The notes: generated by a model not told the origin, from the sequence alone. A stretch of 64,000 bases of DNA from Oxalobacteraceae bacterium (GCA_013284265.1 JABTBR010000025.1:1-64000); one strand, 5' to 3'; numbered from the stretch's first letter, positions 33,389 through 42,852 are shown. Translations and numbers: made by a program.

Positions 33389-34525
33389 CTAACGTAGCAG
33401 TATCCGGCCATCGACATCCTGCACATCGCGCAGGCCGCAAAAGGCCATCGTCAGATCGAGCTCATTGCGGATAATGTCCAGGCATTTGCTCACGCCCCGT
33501 TCGCCCAGCGCACCCAGGCCATACAGGAAGGGGCGGCCGATGTAGACCCCGCGCGCGCCCAATGCCAGCGCGCGGATCACGTCCTGTCCCGAGCGCACGC
33601 CGCCATCCATATGCACCTCGATGCGCGAGCCGACCGCGTCCACGATGGCGGGCAAGGCGGCGATGCTCGACTGCGCACCGTCTAGCTGGCGGCCGCCGTG
33701 GTTGGACACGATCAGCGCGTCGGCGCCGCTATTGGCGGCCAGGCGCGCATCCTCGGGATCCATGATGCCTTTGATGATCAGCTTGCCGCCCCAGCGGCGC
33801 TTGATCCATTCCACGTCATCCCAGGACAAGGCGGGGTCGAACTGCTGCGAAGTCCAGGCCGACAGCGACGACAGGTCCGACACATCGCTGGCATGGCCGA
33901 CGATATTGCCGAAGCCCCGGCGCTGGGTGGCCAGCATCCCCATGCACCAGCGCGGGCGCGTCATCAGGTTGAGGATGTTCGCGACGGTCAATTTCGGCGG
34001 CGCCGTCATGCCATTGCGCAGATCCTTGTGGCGCTGCCCCAATACCTGCAAGTCCAGCGTCAGCACCAGCGCCGAGCATTTGGCGGCGCGCGCGCGTTCG
34101 ATCAGGCGTTCGATGAAGGCCCTGTCCTTCATCACATACAGCTGGAACCAGAACGGCTTGCTGGTGTGCGCGGCCACGTCCTCGATGGAGCAGATGCTCA
34201 TGGTCGACAAGGTGAAGGGGACGCCGAATTTTTCCGCGGCGCGGGCCGCGAGAATTTCGCCGTCGGCGCGTTGCATCCCGGTCAGGCCGGTTGGCGCCAG
34301 CGCCACCGGCATGGCCACCTCCTGCCCCACCATCGTGCTGCGCAGCGAACGGTTTTCCAGGTTCACGGCCACCCGCTGGCGGAACTTGATGCTGGCGAAA
34401 TCCGTTTCGTTGGCGCGGTAGGTGGACTCGGTCCAGGAGCCGGCGTCGGCGTAGTCGTAGAACATGCGCGGTACCCGCTGTTTCGCCAGGATGCGCAGGT
34501 CTTCAACGGTGGTAATCAATGCCAT
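33389..34525 (-). CDS. lldD: FMN-dependent alpha-hydroxy acid dehydrogenase, L-lactate type
   Basis: The 378-residue TIM-barrel flavoenzyme has the opening DLRILAKQRVPRMFYDYADAGSW, PFTLSTMSICSIEDV and the active-site signature SNHGGRQLDG (His about 276, Arg about 279). It is very similar in layout to E. coli LldD, which oxidises L-lactate to pyruvate and passes electrons to the respiratory chain. It is the last gene of the rhamnose operon, 35 bases after the kinase gene. L-lactaldehyde from rhamnose gives L-lactate, which explains its presence. Another (S)-2-hydroxy acid remains possible. Confidence 0.87.
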   Translation of the reverse strand: MALITTVEDLRILAKQRVPRMFYDYADAGSWTESTYRANETDFASIKFRQRVAVNLENRSLRSTMVGQEVAMPVALAPTGLTGMQRADGEILAARAAEKFGVPFTLSTMSICSIEDVAAHTSKPFWFQLYVMKDRAFIERLIERARAAKCSALVLTLDLQVLGQRHKDLRNGMTAPPKLTVANILNLMTRPRWCMGMLATQRRGFGNIVGHASDVSDLSSLSAWTSQQFDPALSWDDVEWIKRRWGGKLIIKGIMDPEDARLAANSGADALIVSNHGGRQLDGAQSSIAALPAIVDAVGSRIEVHMDGGVRSGQDVIRALALGARGVYIGRPFLYGLGALGERGVSKCLDIIRNELDLTMAFCGLRDVQDVDGRILLR

Positions 34526-34560
34526 GATGGCCTTTCTGTGTGATTTTTTTCAGGGTGGGT

Positions 34561-36033
34561 TCAGGCGCCGGAGGCCAGCATTTGTTCGGCCAGACCAAGC
34601 CAGCGCTGGCGATACGCGTCCCATCCGGGCAGTTCCAGCGGCGCGGCGCGTTCCAGGCACATATCGGCCTGGCGGCCACGGTGATGCAGCATCCAGCCGC
34701 CGCAGGTGGTGCCGCTGGTGTCGCCCGAGAGGTACACCGGCTGCTGCCCGCGCAGTGTCGCCAGCAAGGAAGCAAAAAAGGGATTGTCGGTAAAGCTCCC
34801 CTCCACCACCACCGGCCCCTGTGCACCCAGCGCATCGAGGCAGTAGCCCGTCATGAGCACGCAATACAGCGTGGCCAGCGCATACTGTTCCCTGGGCGAC
34901 CGCGGCGCCGGGCCGGCTATCCATCCCTCCTTGCCGACGAACGCACCGCCGGAGTCGGCGAAGCACGGCACGGCCAGGGTACCGCGTCCGACCAGCGCTG
35001 CGATCTCGTCCAGGGTACAGCTGAGCGGATTCGGACCGGCCAGCGCGGAAAACTCGCGCCCGCCCATGAAGCGCATGCAGGCCACCGCATGGCCGGACGC
35101 CGTCACATTGGCCAGCATGTCGGCCTGCTCGCGCAGCCGGTCCAGCGGTCTGCCAAGAGCGGCCGCGATCACCCAGGTGCCCGTCGACAGCACAGTGACG
35201 GGTTCCCGGGCCGATGCGCCGTCCAGATGGCGCAGCAGCGAGGCATTGCTGTCGTGAATGCCACACAGCACCTGGCAGTCCGCCGGCAGGCCAAGTTGCG
35301 CCGCCAGCGCCGGCAACAGTGGCCCCAGCCTGTCCCAGGCTTTGCGCAGCGGCGGAAACAGTCCGGTCCAGCCCATACGGCCAACCAGGGTGGAGAATTC
35401 CGCCGTCTGCGGATTCCACAGGTCGGTATGACAGCCGAGCGACGTGACTTCACTGGCGGCGACCCCGCTCAGACGCCAGGCCCAGTACTGTGGATAGGTC
35501 AGGATATAGCGGGTGAGCGAGAATTCGGCCGGAAACGTCATTTCCAGCCAGTGCAGCTGACGCGCCAGATTCAGGCCGGCCGGCAGCTCCGGCGACAAGG
35601 TTTCGGAGAAAGCGGGCCGCACGGCGCGATAATCATCGGCATGCCACGTCCTCTCGCCGTCCTCGAATGCGCCGCGGTGGCGCAATCGGACTTGGTCCAC
35701 CGGCAGCTCCGCTTCATAGTCCAGGACCGGCAGCACCAGCCCTTCTTCATCGGCCAGCGCCGCCGTCGCGCCATGGGTAACAGGGACAATCGCGCCGATG
35801 CTGGCCAGCGTGGAAAAATGGCGCAAGGTCGTCAGCATCCAGTTCCAGATGCCTTCCGTGTCGTGATGCGGATAGGGACCGCCGGTGACGATGGTGTTGG
35901 CACGGCGATGCTCCGCCAGTACCGCGCCTTCACTGCCGATCAATACCAGTTTGACATTGGTCTTGCCAATATCGACAACGGCCGTCGCGCGGCCGTCCAC
36001 GCCGATGGCGCCGCCATACATGTTCTGGCTCAT
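34561..36033 (-). CDS. FGGY-family sugar kinase, rhamnulokinase-like
   Basis: The 490-residue kinase has the first phosphate motif VVDIGKTNVKLVLI (about 17-30) and the family motifs GIHDSNASLLRHL, VLSTGTWVIAAALG and VVVEGSFTDNPFFASLLATL. Within the operon beside rhaD and rhaI it most likely phosphorylates L-rhamnulose to rhamnulose 1-phosphate, as RhaK does in rhizobia. It overlaps the deoR stop by four bases, so the two are translationally coupled. L-fuculose is an alternative substrate. Confidence 0.87.
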   Translation of the reverse strand: MSQNMYGGAIGVDGRATAVVDIGKTNVKLVLIGSEGAVLAEHRRANTIVTGGPYPHHDTEGIWNWMLTTLRHFSTLASIGAIVPVTHGATAALADEEGLVLPVLDYEAELPVDQVRLRHRGAFEDGERTWHADDYRAVRPAFSETLSPELPAGLNLARQLHWLEMTFPAEFSLTRYILTYPQYWAWRLSGVAASEVTSLGCHTDLWNPQTAEFSTLVGRMGWTGLFPPLRKAWDRLGPLLPALAAQLGLPADCQVLCGIHDSNASLLRHLDGASAREPVTVLSTGTWVIAAALGRPLDRLREQADMLANVTASGHAVACMRFMGGREFSALAGPNPLSCTLDEIAALVGRGTLAVPCFADSGGAFVGKEGWIAGPAPRSPREQYALATLYCVLMTGYCLDALGAQGPVVVEGSFTDNPFFASLLATLRGQQPVYLSGDTSGTTCGGWMLHHRGRQADMCLERAAPLELPGWDAYRQRWLGLAEQMLASGA

Positions 36034-36884
36034 GAATTATTGTGCTCAAAGTAGTGCTCGCAGGATGCGGGCTCGATTTCATCGTTCCACGGCTCTGCCT
36101 GAAGCGCGTCCGGCGCCACGGTGACCACCTTGATGCCCGAGTGTTCCAGCATCTGCACGGCGCCATCGGCGACGTCCGTGTCCGTGATCACGCAGGCGAC
36201 ACGGTTCAAGCCGCACAGGATCAAGCCGGCCTTGCGGGCGAACTTGGAACTGTCGGCCAGGACGATGATTTCTTCCGCCTGGCCGATCAGGCGCTTCTCC
36301 GCCTGTATCAGCAAGGGGTCCGCTTCCATCAGGCCGAGCATGGAAATGCCATAGATGCCCATGAATATCTTGGCCGCATAGTGGTGCTGCGTAATATCGT
36401 TCTCGAAGGGACTCAGGATGACGTTCTGCTCCCGGTACACTTTTCCGCCGGGAAGCATGATTTCATTTTCGCTGGTGCGCAGCAGCTGATCGGCCATCAG
36501 AAAAGAGTTGGTCAGGATCTTGAGCCGCTGTTTCGCCAGGAATTCGGTCATCATATACGTGGTGGTGCCACCGTTGATGATGATCGTCTCGCCATCGACG
36601 CACATTCCCGAGGCATGGCGGGCGATCGCCCGTTTCTGGGCGGTGCGGCAGGCGATATTGTGGTCGAAGGTCTCGCTACGCAAGGGCAGCGCGGGCTTGG
36701 TTTGCGGCAGCAATTTCGCGCCGCCCCTTACCCGCGCCAGCAGATTGCGTTCCACCAGCCAGACGATATCCCGCCGCACCGTCGCGGGAGAGGAATTGAG
36801 CCACTCCACCAGCTGTTCAACCGAGGCCGTCTGATGCTTTTCGAGCAGCTTCAGTATTCCCTTGCGGCGTTTGTGATTAATCAT
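36030..36884 (-). CDS. DeoR-family repressor of the rhamnose operon
   Basis: The 284-residue protein has a DeoR winged helix-turn-helix at about 5-58 (MINHKRRKGILKLLEKHQ opening, then SSPATVRRDIVWL). A sugar-phosphate-isomerase-like sensor domain follows (INGGTTTYMMTEFL, then GIYGISMLGLMEADPLL). DeoR proteins usually sense a phosphorylated sugar. By position it resembles RhaR of Rhizobium and should bind the TGATTG/CAATCA repeats at 40409-40466 before rhaD. It lies between rhaI (24-base gap) and the kinase gene. Confidence 0.9.
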   Translation of the reverse strand: MINHKRRKGILKLLEKHQTASVEQLVEWLNSSPATVRRDIVWLVERNLLARVRGGAKLLPQTKPALPLRSETFDHNIACRTAQKRAIARHASGMCVDGETIIINGGTTTYMMTEFLAKQRLKILTNSFLMADQLLRTSENEIMLPGGKVYREQNVILSPFENDITQHHYAAKIFMGIYGISMLGLMEADPLLIQAEKRLIGQAEEIIVLADSSKFARKAGLILCGLNRVACVITDTDVADGAVQMLEHSGIKVVTVAPDALQAEPWNDEIEPASCEHYFEHNNS

Positions 36885-36908
36885 CGCTTCCCCTCCACGC
36901 GGCCGCTA

Positions 36909-38204
36909 TCAGACGATGCCGCTGCTGCTGGCGCCGGCCTTGGCCGGACGCGCCTCCTGCTTGCCGGCGCGATAGCCCGACGCGCGGTAGCAGGCCACCG
37001 GATCGGCCGCCGCGCCGGCGCGCACCCGCGCCATCGCCAGGATCGGGCTGACGTCGGTACGGAAGGCGTGCTTGAGCGTCTGCGCCGACTGCAGCGCATC
37101 GTTGTTCTGCTGATGGTGCAGCAAGGCGGCGCGGTCCACCAGCGCGGCCTGGACGAAGGCGCGCTGCACTTCCACGGCGCTGCTCATCAGGCTTTCGATC
37201 GGGTCGGTCACATTGTGCGACTGGTCCAGCATATACGATGGCTGGAAGTCCTTGCCCTCGCGCTCGGCCACGTCGGCCAGCTCGTTAAAGATCAGGAACA
37301 GCTGGAAGGGATTGATGCTGCCGGAATCGAGATCGTCGTCGCCGTACTTGCTGTCATTGAAGTGGAAGCCGCCCAGCTTGCCGAACTGGGCCAGGCGCGC
37401 GACGATCATTTCGATATTGGTGTTCGGCGCGTGGTGACCCAGGTCGACCAGGCATTTGGCCTTCGGACCGAGCGCATTGGCGCAGGCATAGCTGGTGCCC
37501 CAGTCGGCGATGGTGGTCGCGTAGAAGGCCGGCTCGAACAGCTTGTGCTCGATCAGTACATTCCAGTCGGCCGGCAGCGCGGCGTAGATGTCGCGCATGC
37601 TCTCCAGATAGCGTTCCAGCGCGCCGCGCAGATTGTGCTGGCCCGGGAAGTTGGCACCGTCGCCCACCCACACGGTCAGCGCCTTCGAGCCGAGCGCGCG
37701 GCCCAGCTCGATGCAGTCGATATTGTGGGCCACGGCCTGGGCCCGCACCGCCGCGCTGGAGGCGGTCAGGCTGCCGTATTTATAGGTCTGGGCCTGGCCC
37801 TGCTGGTCCTGGAAGGTATTCGAGTTGACGGTGTCGAAGCCCAGGCCGAAGCGGCCTGCCACTTCGCGCAGCGCCGCCGGATCGTCCGTCGCGTCCCATG
37901 GGAAGTGCAGCGACACGGTCGGCGTGGCGCGGGTCAGTTGCTGGATGACGCCGCAGTCTTCCAGTTTTTCGAACACATTGCGCGGCTCGCCGCCGCCGGG
38001 GAAACGGGCGAAGCGGGTGCCGCCGGTGCCCACGCCCCAGCTGGGCAGGGCCACGGCGAAGGTCTGGGCCAGCGCCGTCAGTTGTTCGATGTCCTGGCCG
38101 CGCCGCGCCAGCATGCCGCCCAGCGCGTCGTAGTCGTTCCACAGATGGGCTTCGGCGGCGGCGTTATGCTCGGCCACCAGGCCGGTGTCGATGAGAGTTG
38201 TCAT
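36909..38204 (-). CDS. rhaI: L-rhamnose isomerase (RhaI type)
   Basis: The 431-residue TIM-barrel sugar isomerase has metal-site regions NVLIEHKLFEPAFYATTIADW, CLVDLGHHAPNTNIE and GGFHFNDSKYGDDDLDSG in the usual order. It would convert L-rhamnose to L-rhamnulose. It is the RhaI type found with the bifunctional RhaD and is distinct from E. coli RhaA. The ATG at 38204 follows CGGAGATACACC; a longer frame to 38249 has no such site. It lies 57 bases after rhaD in one operon. Confidence 0.9.
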   Translation of the reverse strand: MTTLIDTGLVAEHNAAAEAHLWNDYDALGGMLARRGQDIEQLTALAQTFAVALPSWGVGTGGTRFARFPGGGEPRNVFEKLEDCGVIQQLTRATPTVSLHFPWDATDDPAALREVAGRFGLGFDTVNSNTFQDQQGQAQTYKYGSLTASSAAVRAQAVAHNIDCIELGRALGSKALTVWVGDGANFPGQHNLRGALERYLESMRDIYAALPADWNVLIEHKLFEPAFYATTIADWGTSYACANALGPKAKCLVDLGHHAPNTNIEMIVARLAQFGKLGGFHFNDSKYGDDDLDSGSINPFQLFLIFNELADVAEREGKDFQPSYMLDQSHNVTDPIESLMSSAVEVQRAFVQAALVDRAALLHHQQNNDALQSAQTLKHAFRTDVSPILAMARVRAGAAADPVACYRASGYRAGKQEARPAKAGASSSGIV

Positions 38205-38261
38205 GGTGTATCTCCGTAGTGGGGAGTGGCGGCGCCGGGCGCCGGCCACTCCGAATGGTCA

Positions 38262-40346
38262 TTAGCGGGTGAACGCCGCAGCGTTGCCGGCATCGACGTT
38301 GATGATGTTGCCGGTGCTCTTGGCCGCCTTGCTGCTGGACAGGAAGTACACGGCTTCGGCGATATCCTCGGGCAGCACGCTCAGCTTGAGCATGCTGCGC
38401 TGGCGGTAGAATTCCTCGATGTCGTCCGATTCGATCTTGTTCGACGCGGCGCGCTCTTCCTTCCACTTGCCGTCCCAGATGCGCGAACCGCGGATCACCG
38501 CGTCGGGATTGACGACGTTGACACGGATGCCGTGCGGCGCGCCTTCGAGCGCGATGCAGCGTGCCAGATGGATTTCCGCCGCCTTGGCGGTGCAGTAGGC
38601 CGACGCGCCGGCCGATGCCACCAGACCGTTTTTGCTGGCCACGAACACCATGCTGCCGCCCAGTTGCTGCTGCTTCATGACACGGAAGGCGGCGCGGCCG
38701 ACCAGGAAGTAGCCGGTGCCCAGAATCGCCTGGTTGCGCTCCCAGCTTTCCAGCGTGGTGTCTTCCAGCGGTGCGGACGAGGCGATGCCCGCGTTCGACA
38801 CCAGCAGATCGATACCGCCGAATTGCAGCGCGGTCGCCTCCAGAATGCCGTCCACCGCGCTCTCGCTGGTGATGTTGGCGGTCACGGTGCCGACGCTGTC
38901 CTTGCCCGCGACCTTGATCAGGTTTTCTTTCGCCACGGCCAGCGCTTCGGCATCGATATCGGTCAGCATGACGCAGGCGCCCTCCTGCAGGAACTGGCGC
39001 GCCACCGCCTGGCCGATGCCGCCGGCGCCGCCCGTCACCAGGGCGACGCGGCCGGCCAGGCTTTTCGGCTTGGGCATGCGCTGCAGCTTGGCTTCTTCGA
39101 GCAGCCAGTATTCGATATCGAAGGCTTCCTGCTCGGGCAGGCCGACATAGCTGTCCACGCCATTGGCGCCGCGCATCACATTGATCGCGTTGACATAGAA
39201 CTCGCCGGCGATGCGGGCGGTGGCCTTGTCCTTGGCGAAGGACAGCATGCCCACGCCAGGGATCAGGTAGATGATGGGATTGGCGTCGCGCACGGCCGGG
39301 CTGTTGGCGTGCTTGCAGCGCTCGTAATAAGCGCTGTAGTCGGCGCGGTACTGGACCAGCGCAGCGTCGAGCGAGGCGAGCAGCGCGTCGAAGTCCGGTG
39401 CGGCCGGATCGAAGTCGATCACGAAGGGACGGATCTTGGTGCGCAGGAAGTGATCCGGGCAGGAAGTGCCGAGCGCGGCCAGCGGCTTCAGATCCTTGCT
39501 GCAAACGAATTCCAGCACGGCCGCGCTGTCATCGAAGTGGCCCAACTTGTACTCTTCCTGGCTGATTTTCCCGCGCAGCAAAGGCATCAGGCGGGCCGCG
39601 ATGGCCGCGCGCTGCTGGGCCGGCAGCGCCGCGCTGCCGGCGCCGCCAAAGGCTGGCTGCTTCGCATGGGCGCCCAGCCATTCCTCGGCGCGCTGGATGA
39701 TGGCCAGCGTGGTTTCGTAGCAGGACTTGGCGGTATCGCCCCAGGTGAACAGGCCGTGGCCTTCGAGGATGATGCCCTTGAGTTCAGGCTGGGCCTTGGA
39801 CACGGCTTCCAGCTTCAGGCCCAGGTCGTAGCCGGGACGCTGCCATGGCAACCAGCCCAGCTCGCCTTCGAAAATGGTCTGGGTCAGCGCCTTGCTGCTG
39901 GCGCAGGCGGCGATCGCGATCACCGCGTCCGGATGCATATGATCGACATGCTTGCGCGCGATATAGGCATGCAGCGGCGTATCGATGCTGGCCGCGCGCG
40001 GGTTCAGGTCGAAGGTGCAGTGCGGCAGATAGGCGACCATCTCGTCCTCATGCGCCAGGCCACGGTAGCGTGCCTTGAGCGCGTGCAGCTTGTCCATGTA
40101 CAGCGTGGAGAAGCCGTTCATGGCGATGCTGCCCAGGTCGCCGCCCGAGCCCTTGACCCACAGCACCTCGACCTGCTTGCCGTCCAGTGGGTCGTCCATC
40201 ATGACCTTGGCCGAGGTGTTGCCGCCGCCGAAATTGGTGATGCGCAGGTCGCTGCCGAGCAGGTTGGAGCGGTACAGCAGCAGCTCGGGTTCGCTCAGTG
40301 CTGCTGCGTGTTCGTCGTTCCAACGGGAAGTGATTGTTGCTGTCAT
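38262..40346 (-). CDS. rhaD: Bifunctional rhamnulose-1-phosphate aldolase/short-chain dehydrogenase
   Basis: The 694-residue fusion has an N-terminal class II aldolase domain (about 1-420), with NFGGGNTSAKVMM, the zinc-type HMHPDAVIAIA and LEGHGLFTWGD. A C-terminal SDR domain (about 435-694) has VTGGAGGIGQA and YCTAKAAEIH. The aldolase splits rhamnulose 1-phosphate into DHAP and L-lactaldehyde, and the dehydrogenase is thought to oxidise L-lactaldehyde to L-lactate. It is the first gene of the five-gene minus-strand rhamnose operon and is preceded by the repeat-rich operator region. Confidence 0.93.
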   Translation of the reverse strand: MTATITSRWNDEHAAALSEPELLLYRSNLLGSDLRITNFGGGNTSAKVMMDDPLDGKQVEVLWVKGSGGDLGSIAMNGFSTLYMDKLHALKARYRGLAHEDEMVAYLPHCTFDLNPRAASIDTPLHAYIARKHVDHMHPDAVIAIAACASSKALTQTIFEGELGWLPWQRPGYDLGLKLEAVSKAQPELKGIILEGHGLFTWGDTAKSCYETTLAIIQRAEEWLGAHAKQPAFGGAGSAALPAQQRAAIAARLMPLLRGKISQEEYKLGHFDDSAAVLEFVCSKDLKPLAALGTSCPDHFLRTKIRPFVIDFDPAAPDFDALLASLDAALVQYRADYSAYYERCKHANSPAVRDANPIIYLIPGVGMLSFAKDKATARIAGEFYVNAINVMRGANGVDSYVGLPEQEAFDIEYWLLEEAKLQRMPKPKSLAGRVALVTGGAGGIGQAVARQFLQEGACVMLTDIDAEALAVAKENLIKVAGKDSVGTVTANITSESAVDGILEATALQFGGIDLLVSNAGIASSAPLEDTTLESWERNQAILGTGYFLVGRAAFRVMKQQQLGGSMVFVASKNGLVASAGASAYCTAKAAEIHLARCIALEGAPHGIRVNVVNPDAVIRGSRIWDGKWKEERAASNKIESDDIEEFYRQRSMLKLSVLPEDIAEAVYFLSSSKAAKSTGNIINVDAGNAAAFTR

Positions 40347-40408
40347 TACGGTATCTCCATCAGTGAATGATTCAATGCCCTGCAGTAGAAATCAGCCGGG
40401 GCCGCAGG

Positions 40409-40466
40409 TCAATCAATCGGCAATCAACTTGCTGATTGAATCAAAAGTAATCATCAAGTTGATTGA
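40409..40466 (-). promoter_or_regulatory. DeoR-type operator repeats upstream of rhaD
   Basis: Within 58 bases there are five CAATCA/TGATTG-type elements: TCAATCAATC, CAATCAA, TGATTGAATCAA and ATCAAGTTGATTGA. Some form palindromes, such as ATCAA-G-TTGAT at 40453-40463. They begin about 60 bases before the rhaD start, and the array runs to the stop of the SMP-30 gene. This fits multi-site binding by the operon's DeoR protein. Confidence 0.65.
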
Positions 40467-41674
40467 ATGGCGCTCAATCCGGACGCTGACGGTGCCGGCC
40501 ATTTCCAGTGCGCCAGCGGCAGGCCGGGTAGCGGCGAACGGAAACTGGGAAGCCGCTCCCCCATCATGCTGCCCAGGTAGACGGTGCATAAATCGGGGCC
40601 GCCAAAGGTGATGCTGGACATCCAGGGCGCCAGCGTTCCGCGCGCGGCGACCATCAGTGCCGGTGTCAGCTTGCGCGCGGCGACATGCCGGTTCAATGCG
40701 GCGCTCGCTTCCGGATCGCCGTCATCGAGCAACTCCAGCACCTCGCCCGTGGGCGTCAGCGCGATCAGTTTGTCGCTCATGATCAGGGTGACCCAAAGAT
40801 TGCCATGGGCATCGAACGCGCAGCCGCCGGGAAAGCCGTCCAGCTCGGGCGGGCCGAACAGTTCAGCTTCGCCCAGCGTGCCGTCGCTTTGCACACGCAG
40901 ACGGGAAATGCGGCGCGCGCCGCTCTCGGCCACGTAGAGCCATTCTTCGCTGGCATCCAGGCGCATCTCGGTGGGGCCGCCCAGGCCGCCTGCGACCAGG
41001 TGCAGGCCAGCGCCATCCATCCGCGCGATATAGCCATCGAGCACGCCCGCGATAAGGGCGTCGCTCCATGGCGACATGCAGGTGGTCACGGACAGCCAGG
41101 TGTGCCCAAGGCTGTCGCGGGTCAGGAAGTTGGCCTTGCCGATGGGCTGGCCGTCGATGCTGTCATGCAGCGTGCTCAGTGCGCCTTGCGGGGTGAGTAG
41201 ATCGATGCTGCCCCTGCCCCAGTTGGCGATCAGCATGTCTCCGTTGTCCAGCAACACCAGCCCGTTGGGCAGGGAGCCGCCCGCATGCAGATAGGGGCTT
41301 TGATAGGCGCTGGCGTTGGCGCCGGCGCTGTTTTCCGGCGGCAGCAGCCGCTGACTGCCGTCGCTGGCAATGTGCATCACGCCGCCGCGCGCATCGGCCA
41401 CCAGCAAGGTGCCGTCCGGTCTGGCCAGGATGCAGGCGGGACGCTGCAGATCTTCGCCGACAAACTCGATCAGCTTGCGATCAAGCTTCCAGCTCAGCAA
41501 GGGGTTGGCCTGATCCTGCTTGCCGCAGCCGTCTGTGCCGACGCGCGCCGCCGCAGGCCGCGCATGCGCCGCTGCACGCAAGCGTCCCAGCCGGCGCCAG
41601 CCATCGCGCAGCATGGATGCCGCCAATGCCAGCCATCGAAACAGACCGGGCAGCGACAAGCGCAATGCATCCAT
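40454..41674 (-). CDS. SMP-30/gluconolactonase-like protein with N-terminal hydrophobic segment
   Basis: The 406-residue protein has an N-terminal hydrophobic/basic segment (about 1-45) and then a six-bladed propeller of the SMP-30/LRE type. Typical strands are NGLVLLDNGDMLIANWGRGS, GGPTEMRLDASEEWLYVAES and GFPGGCAFDAHGNLWVTL. Metal ligands cannot be fixed with confidence. It may hydrolyse a lactone or act as a calcium-dependent esterase at the membrane. The start at 41674 overlaps the MFS stop (TGATG), so the two are coupled; the longer frame to 41758 lies inside the MFS gene. Confidence 0.82.
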   Translation of the reverse strand: MDALRLSLPGLFRWLALAASMLRDGWRRLGRLRAAAHARPAAARVGTDGCGKQDQANPLLSWKLDRKLIEFVGEDLQRPACILARPDGTLLVADARGGVMHIASDGSQRLLPPENSAGANASAYQSPYLHAGGSLPNGLVLLDNGDMLIANWGRGSIDLLTPQGALSTLHDSIDGQPIGKANFLTRDSLGHTWLSVTTCMSPWSDALIAGVLDGYIARMDGAGLHLVAGGLGGPTEMRLDASEEWLYVAESGARRISRLRVQSDGTLGEAELFGPPELDGFPGGCAFDAHGNLWVTLIMSDKLIALTPTGEVLELLDDGDPEASAALNRHVAARKLTPALMVAARGTLAPWMSSITFGGPDLCTVYLGSMMGERLPSFRSPLPGLPLAHWKWPAPSASGLSAIQST

Positions 41675-42852
41675 CAGGACGCAGCGGCGCTGGCGACCGC
41701 GTCGGACGGCGCAGCAGGCCGGGCGCCGCGCACCTTGAAGGCGACGCGCATGAAGCATGCGGTTCCGGCCAGGGCCACGGCAGCGGCCACCATGCCCAGG
41801 CCAGTGAAACCGACGCGCTGGGCGACGAAGCCGGCCAGCGCAGGTCCGACACTGGCGCCAGCCATCAGCATCGCCGGCGTCAGCGCCACCGCGCGTCCGC
41901 TGTCATCGATACGGGCCAGCAAGCCGAACAGGAAGGTGTGGGAAAAGATCAGGACAAAGGCATACATGGCGCCCGCCACCGCGAACGGCCAGAATGCGCT
42001 CGACAAGGTGATCGTCAGTGCCAGTGCGGCCTGCAATGCCGGTGCGGCGAGCGCCACCGCCAGCGCGGAGACGCGGCGCTGCAGCAAGCCGGCCAGGATC
42101 GCGGGCAGCAAATTGACCAGTCCGGCGGCGGCCAGCATCAGGTTGACGCGCTCGGCGCCGAAGCCGCGGGTGACGCCGATACGCTCCAGGAAACTGAAAA
42201 TGAGCGCCTGATTGATGGTCAGGCACACCACGCCGGCAATGGCGATCCAGGTCGTTGATGAGATCGCGTGCGTAGCGGTTGACTGCCCGGCCGGGGTCGG
42301 CACCGGCACATCGGGGAAGAAAAAGCAGGCAAAAGAGGCCAGCAGCATCAGCCCGCCCATGATAGAGAACAGCAAAGCCCCGCCGAACATGCTGATGATT
42401 TGCGGAACGGCGGCATAAAACAGCAAGGCAAACAGGCCCAGGGCCGCGCCGGCCAGCGCGAACAGGCGGTGCGGATTGGCGCTGCGTCCAATCGCGCCAT
42501 GGGTCAGCGACAGGCCACAACCCACCCCCGCTCCGGCCAGGGCATGCAGCGCCAGCATCAGGCCCGGGGTATCGGCGCGGGCGGCCAGCAGGAAGGCTGC
42601 GCCGGCGACGGCATAGCCGCTGACGCACACGACACGGCGAGGAAGGCGCGCGAAGCGGGGCGCGATGAAAAAACTGGCGGCCACCGCTGCCAGCAGGAAC
42701 AGCGTCACCGTCATGCCGGCCCGTTCGAAGTCGTAGTGATAGCGCTGAACCAGCACTCCGATCCACAGTGGCAGCGCCACCAGATCGATCATGCCGGCCA
42801 CATGGGTGAGCATCAGTATGGATTGTCCGCGCACGCTGGCGAGTGTTGTCAT
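41674..42852 (-). CDS. MFS transporter, paralogue of the 28.8-kb carrier
   Basis: The 392-residue protein has about 12 hydrophobic segments and begins MTTLASVRGQSILMLTHVAG. Segments MIDLVALPLWIGV and NPHRLFALAGAALG align with the MFS protein at 28804-29955, so both belong to one small family. It is expressed with the SMP-30 gene and lies 124 bases downstream of the LysR gene on the same strand. AACAGGAGACTTGCC supports the start at 42852; the longer upstream frame overlaps lysR and is rejected. Confidence 0.87.
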   Translation of the reverse strand: MTTLASVRGQSILMLTHVAGMIDLVALPLWIGVLVQRYHYDFERAGMTVTLFLLAAVAASFFIAPRFARLPRRVVCVSGYAVAGAAFLLAARADTPGLMLALHALAGAGVGCGLSLTHGAIGRSANPHRLFALAGAALGLFALLFYAAVPQIISMFGGALLFSIMGGLMLLASFACFFFPDVPVPTPAGQSTATHAISSTTWIAIAGVVCLTINQALIFSFLERIGVTRGFGAERVNLMLAAAGLVNLLPAILAGLLQRRVSALAVALAAPALQAALALTITLSSAFWPFAVAGAMYAFVLIFSHTFLFGLLARIDDSGRAVALTPAMLMAGASVGPALAGFVAQRVGFTGLGMVAAAVALAGTACFMRVAFKVRGARPAAPSDAVASAAAS

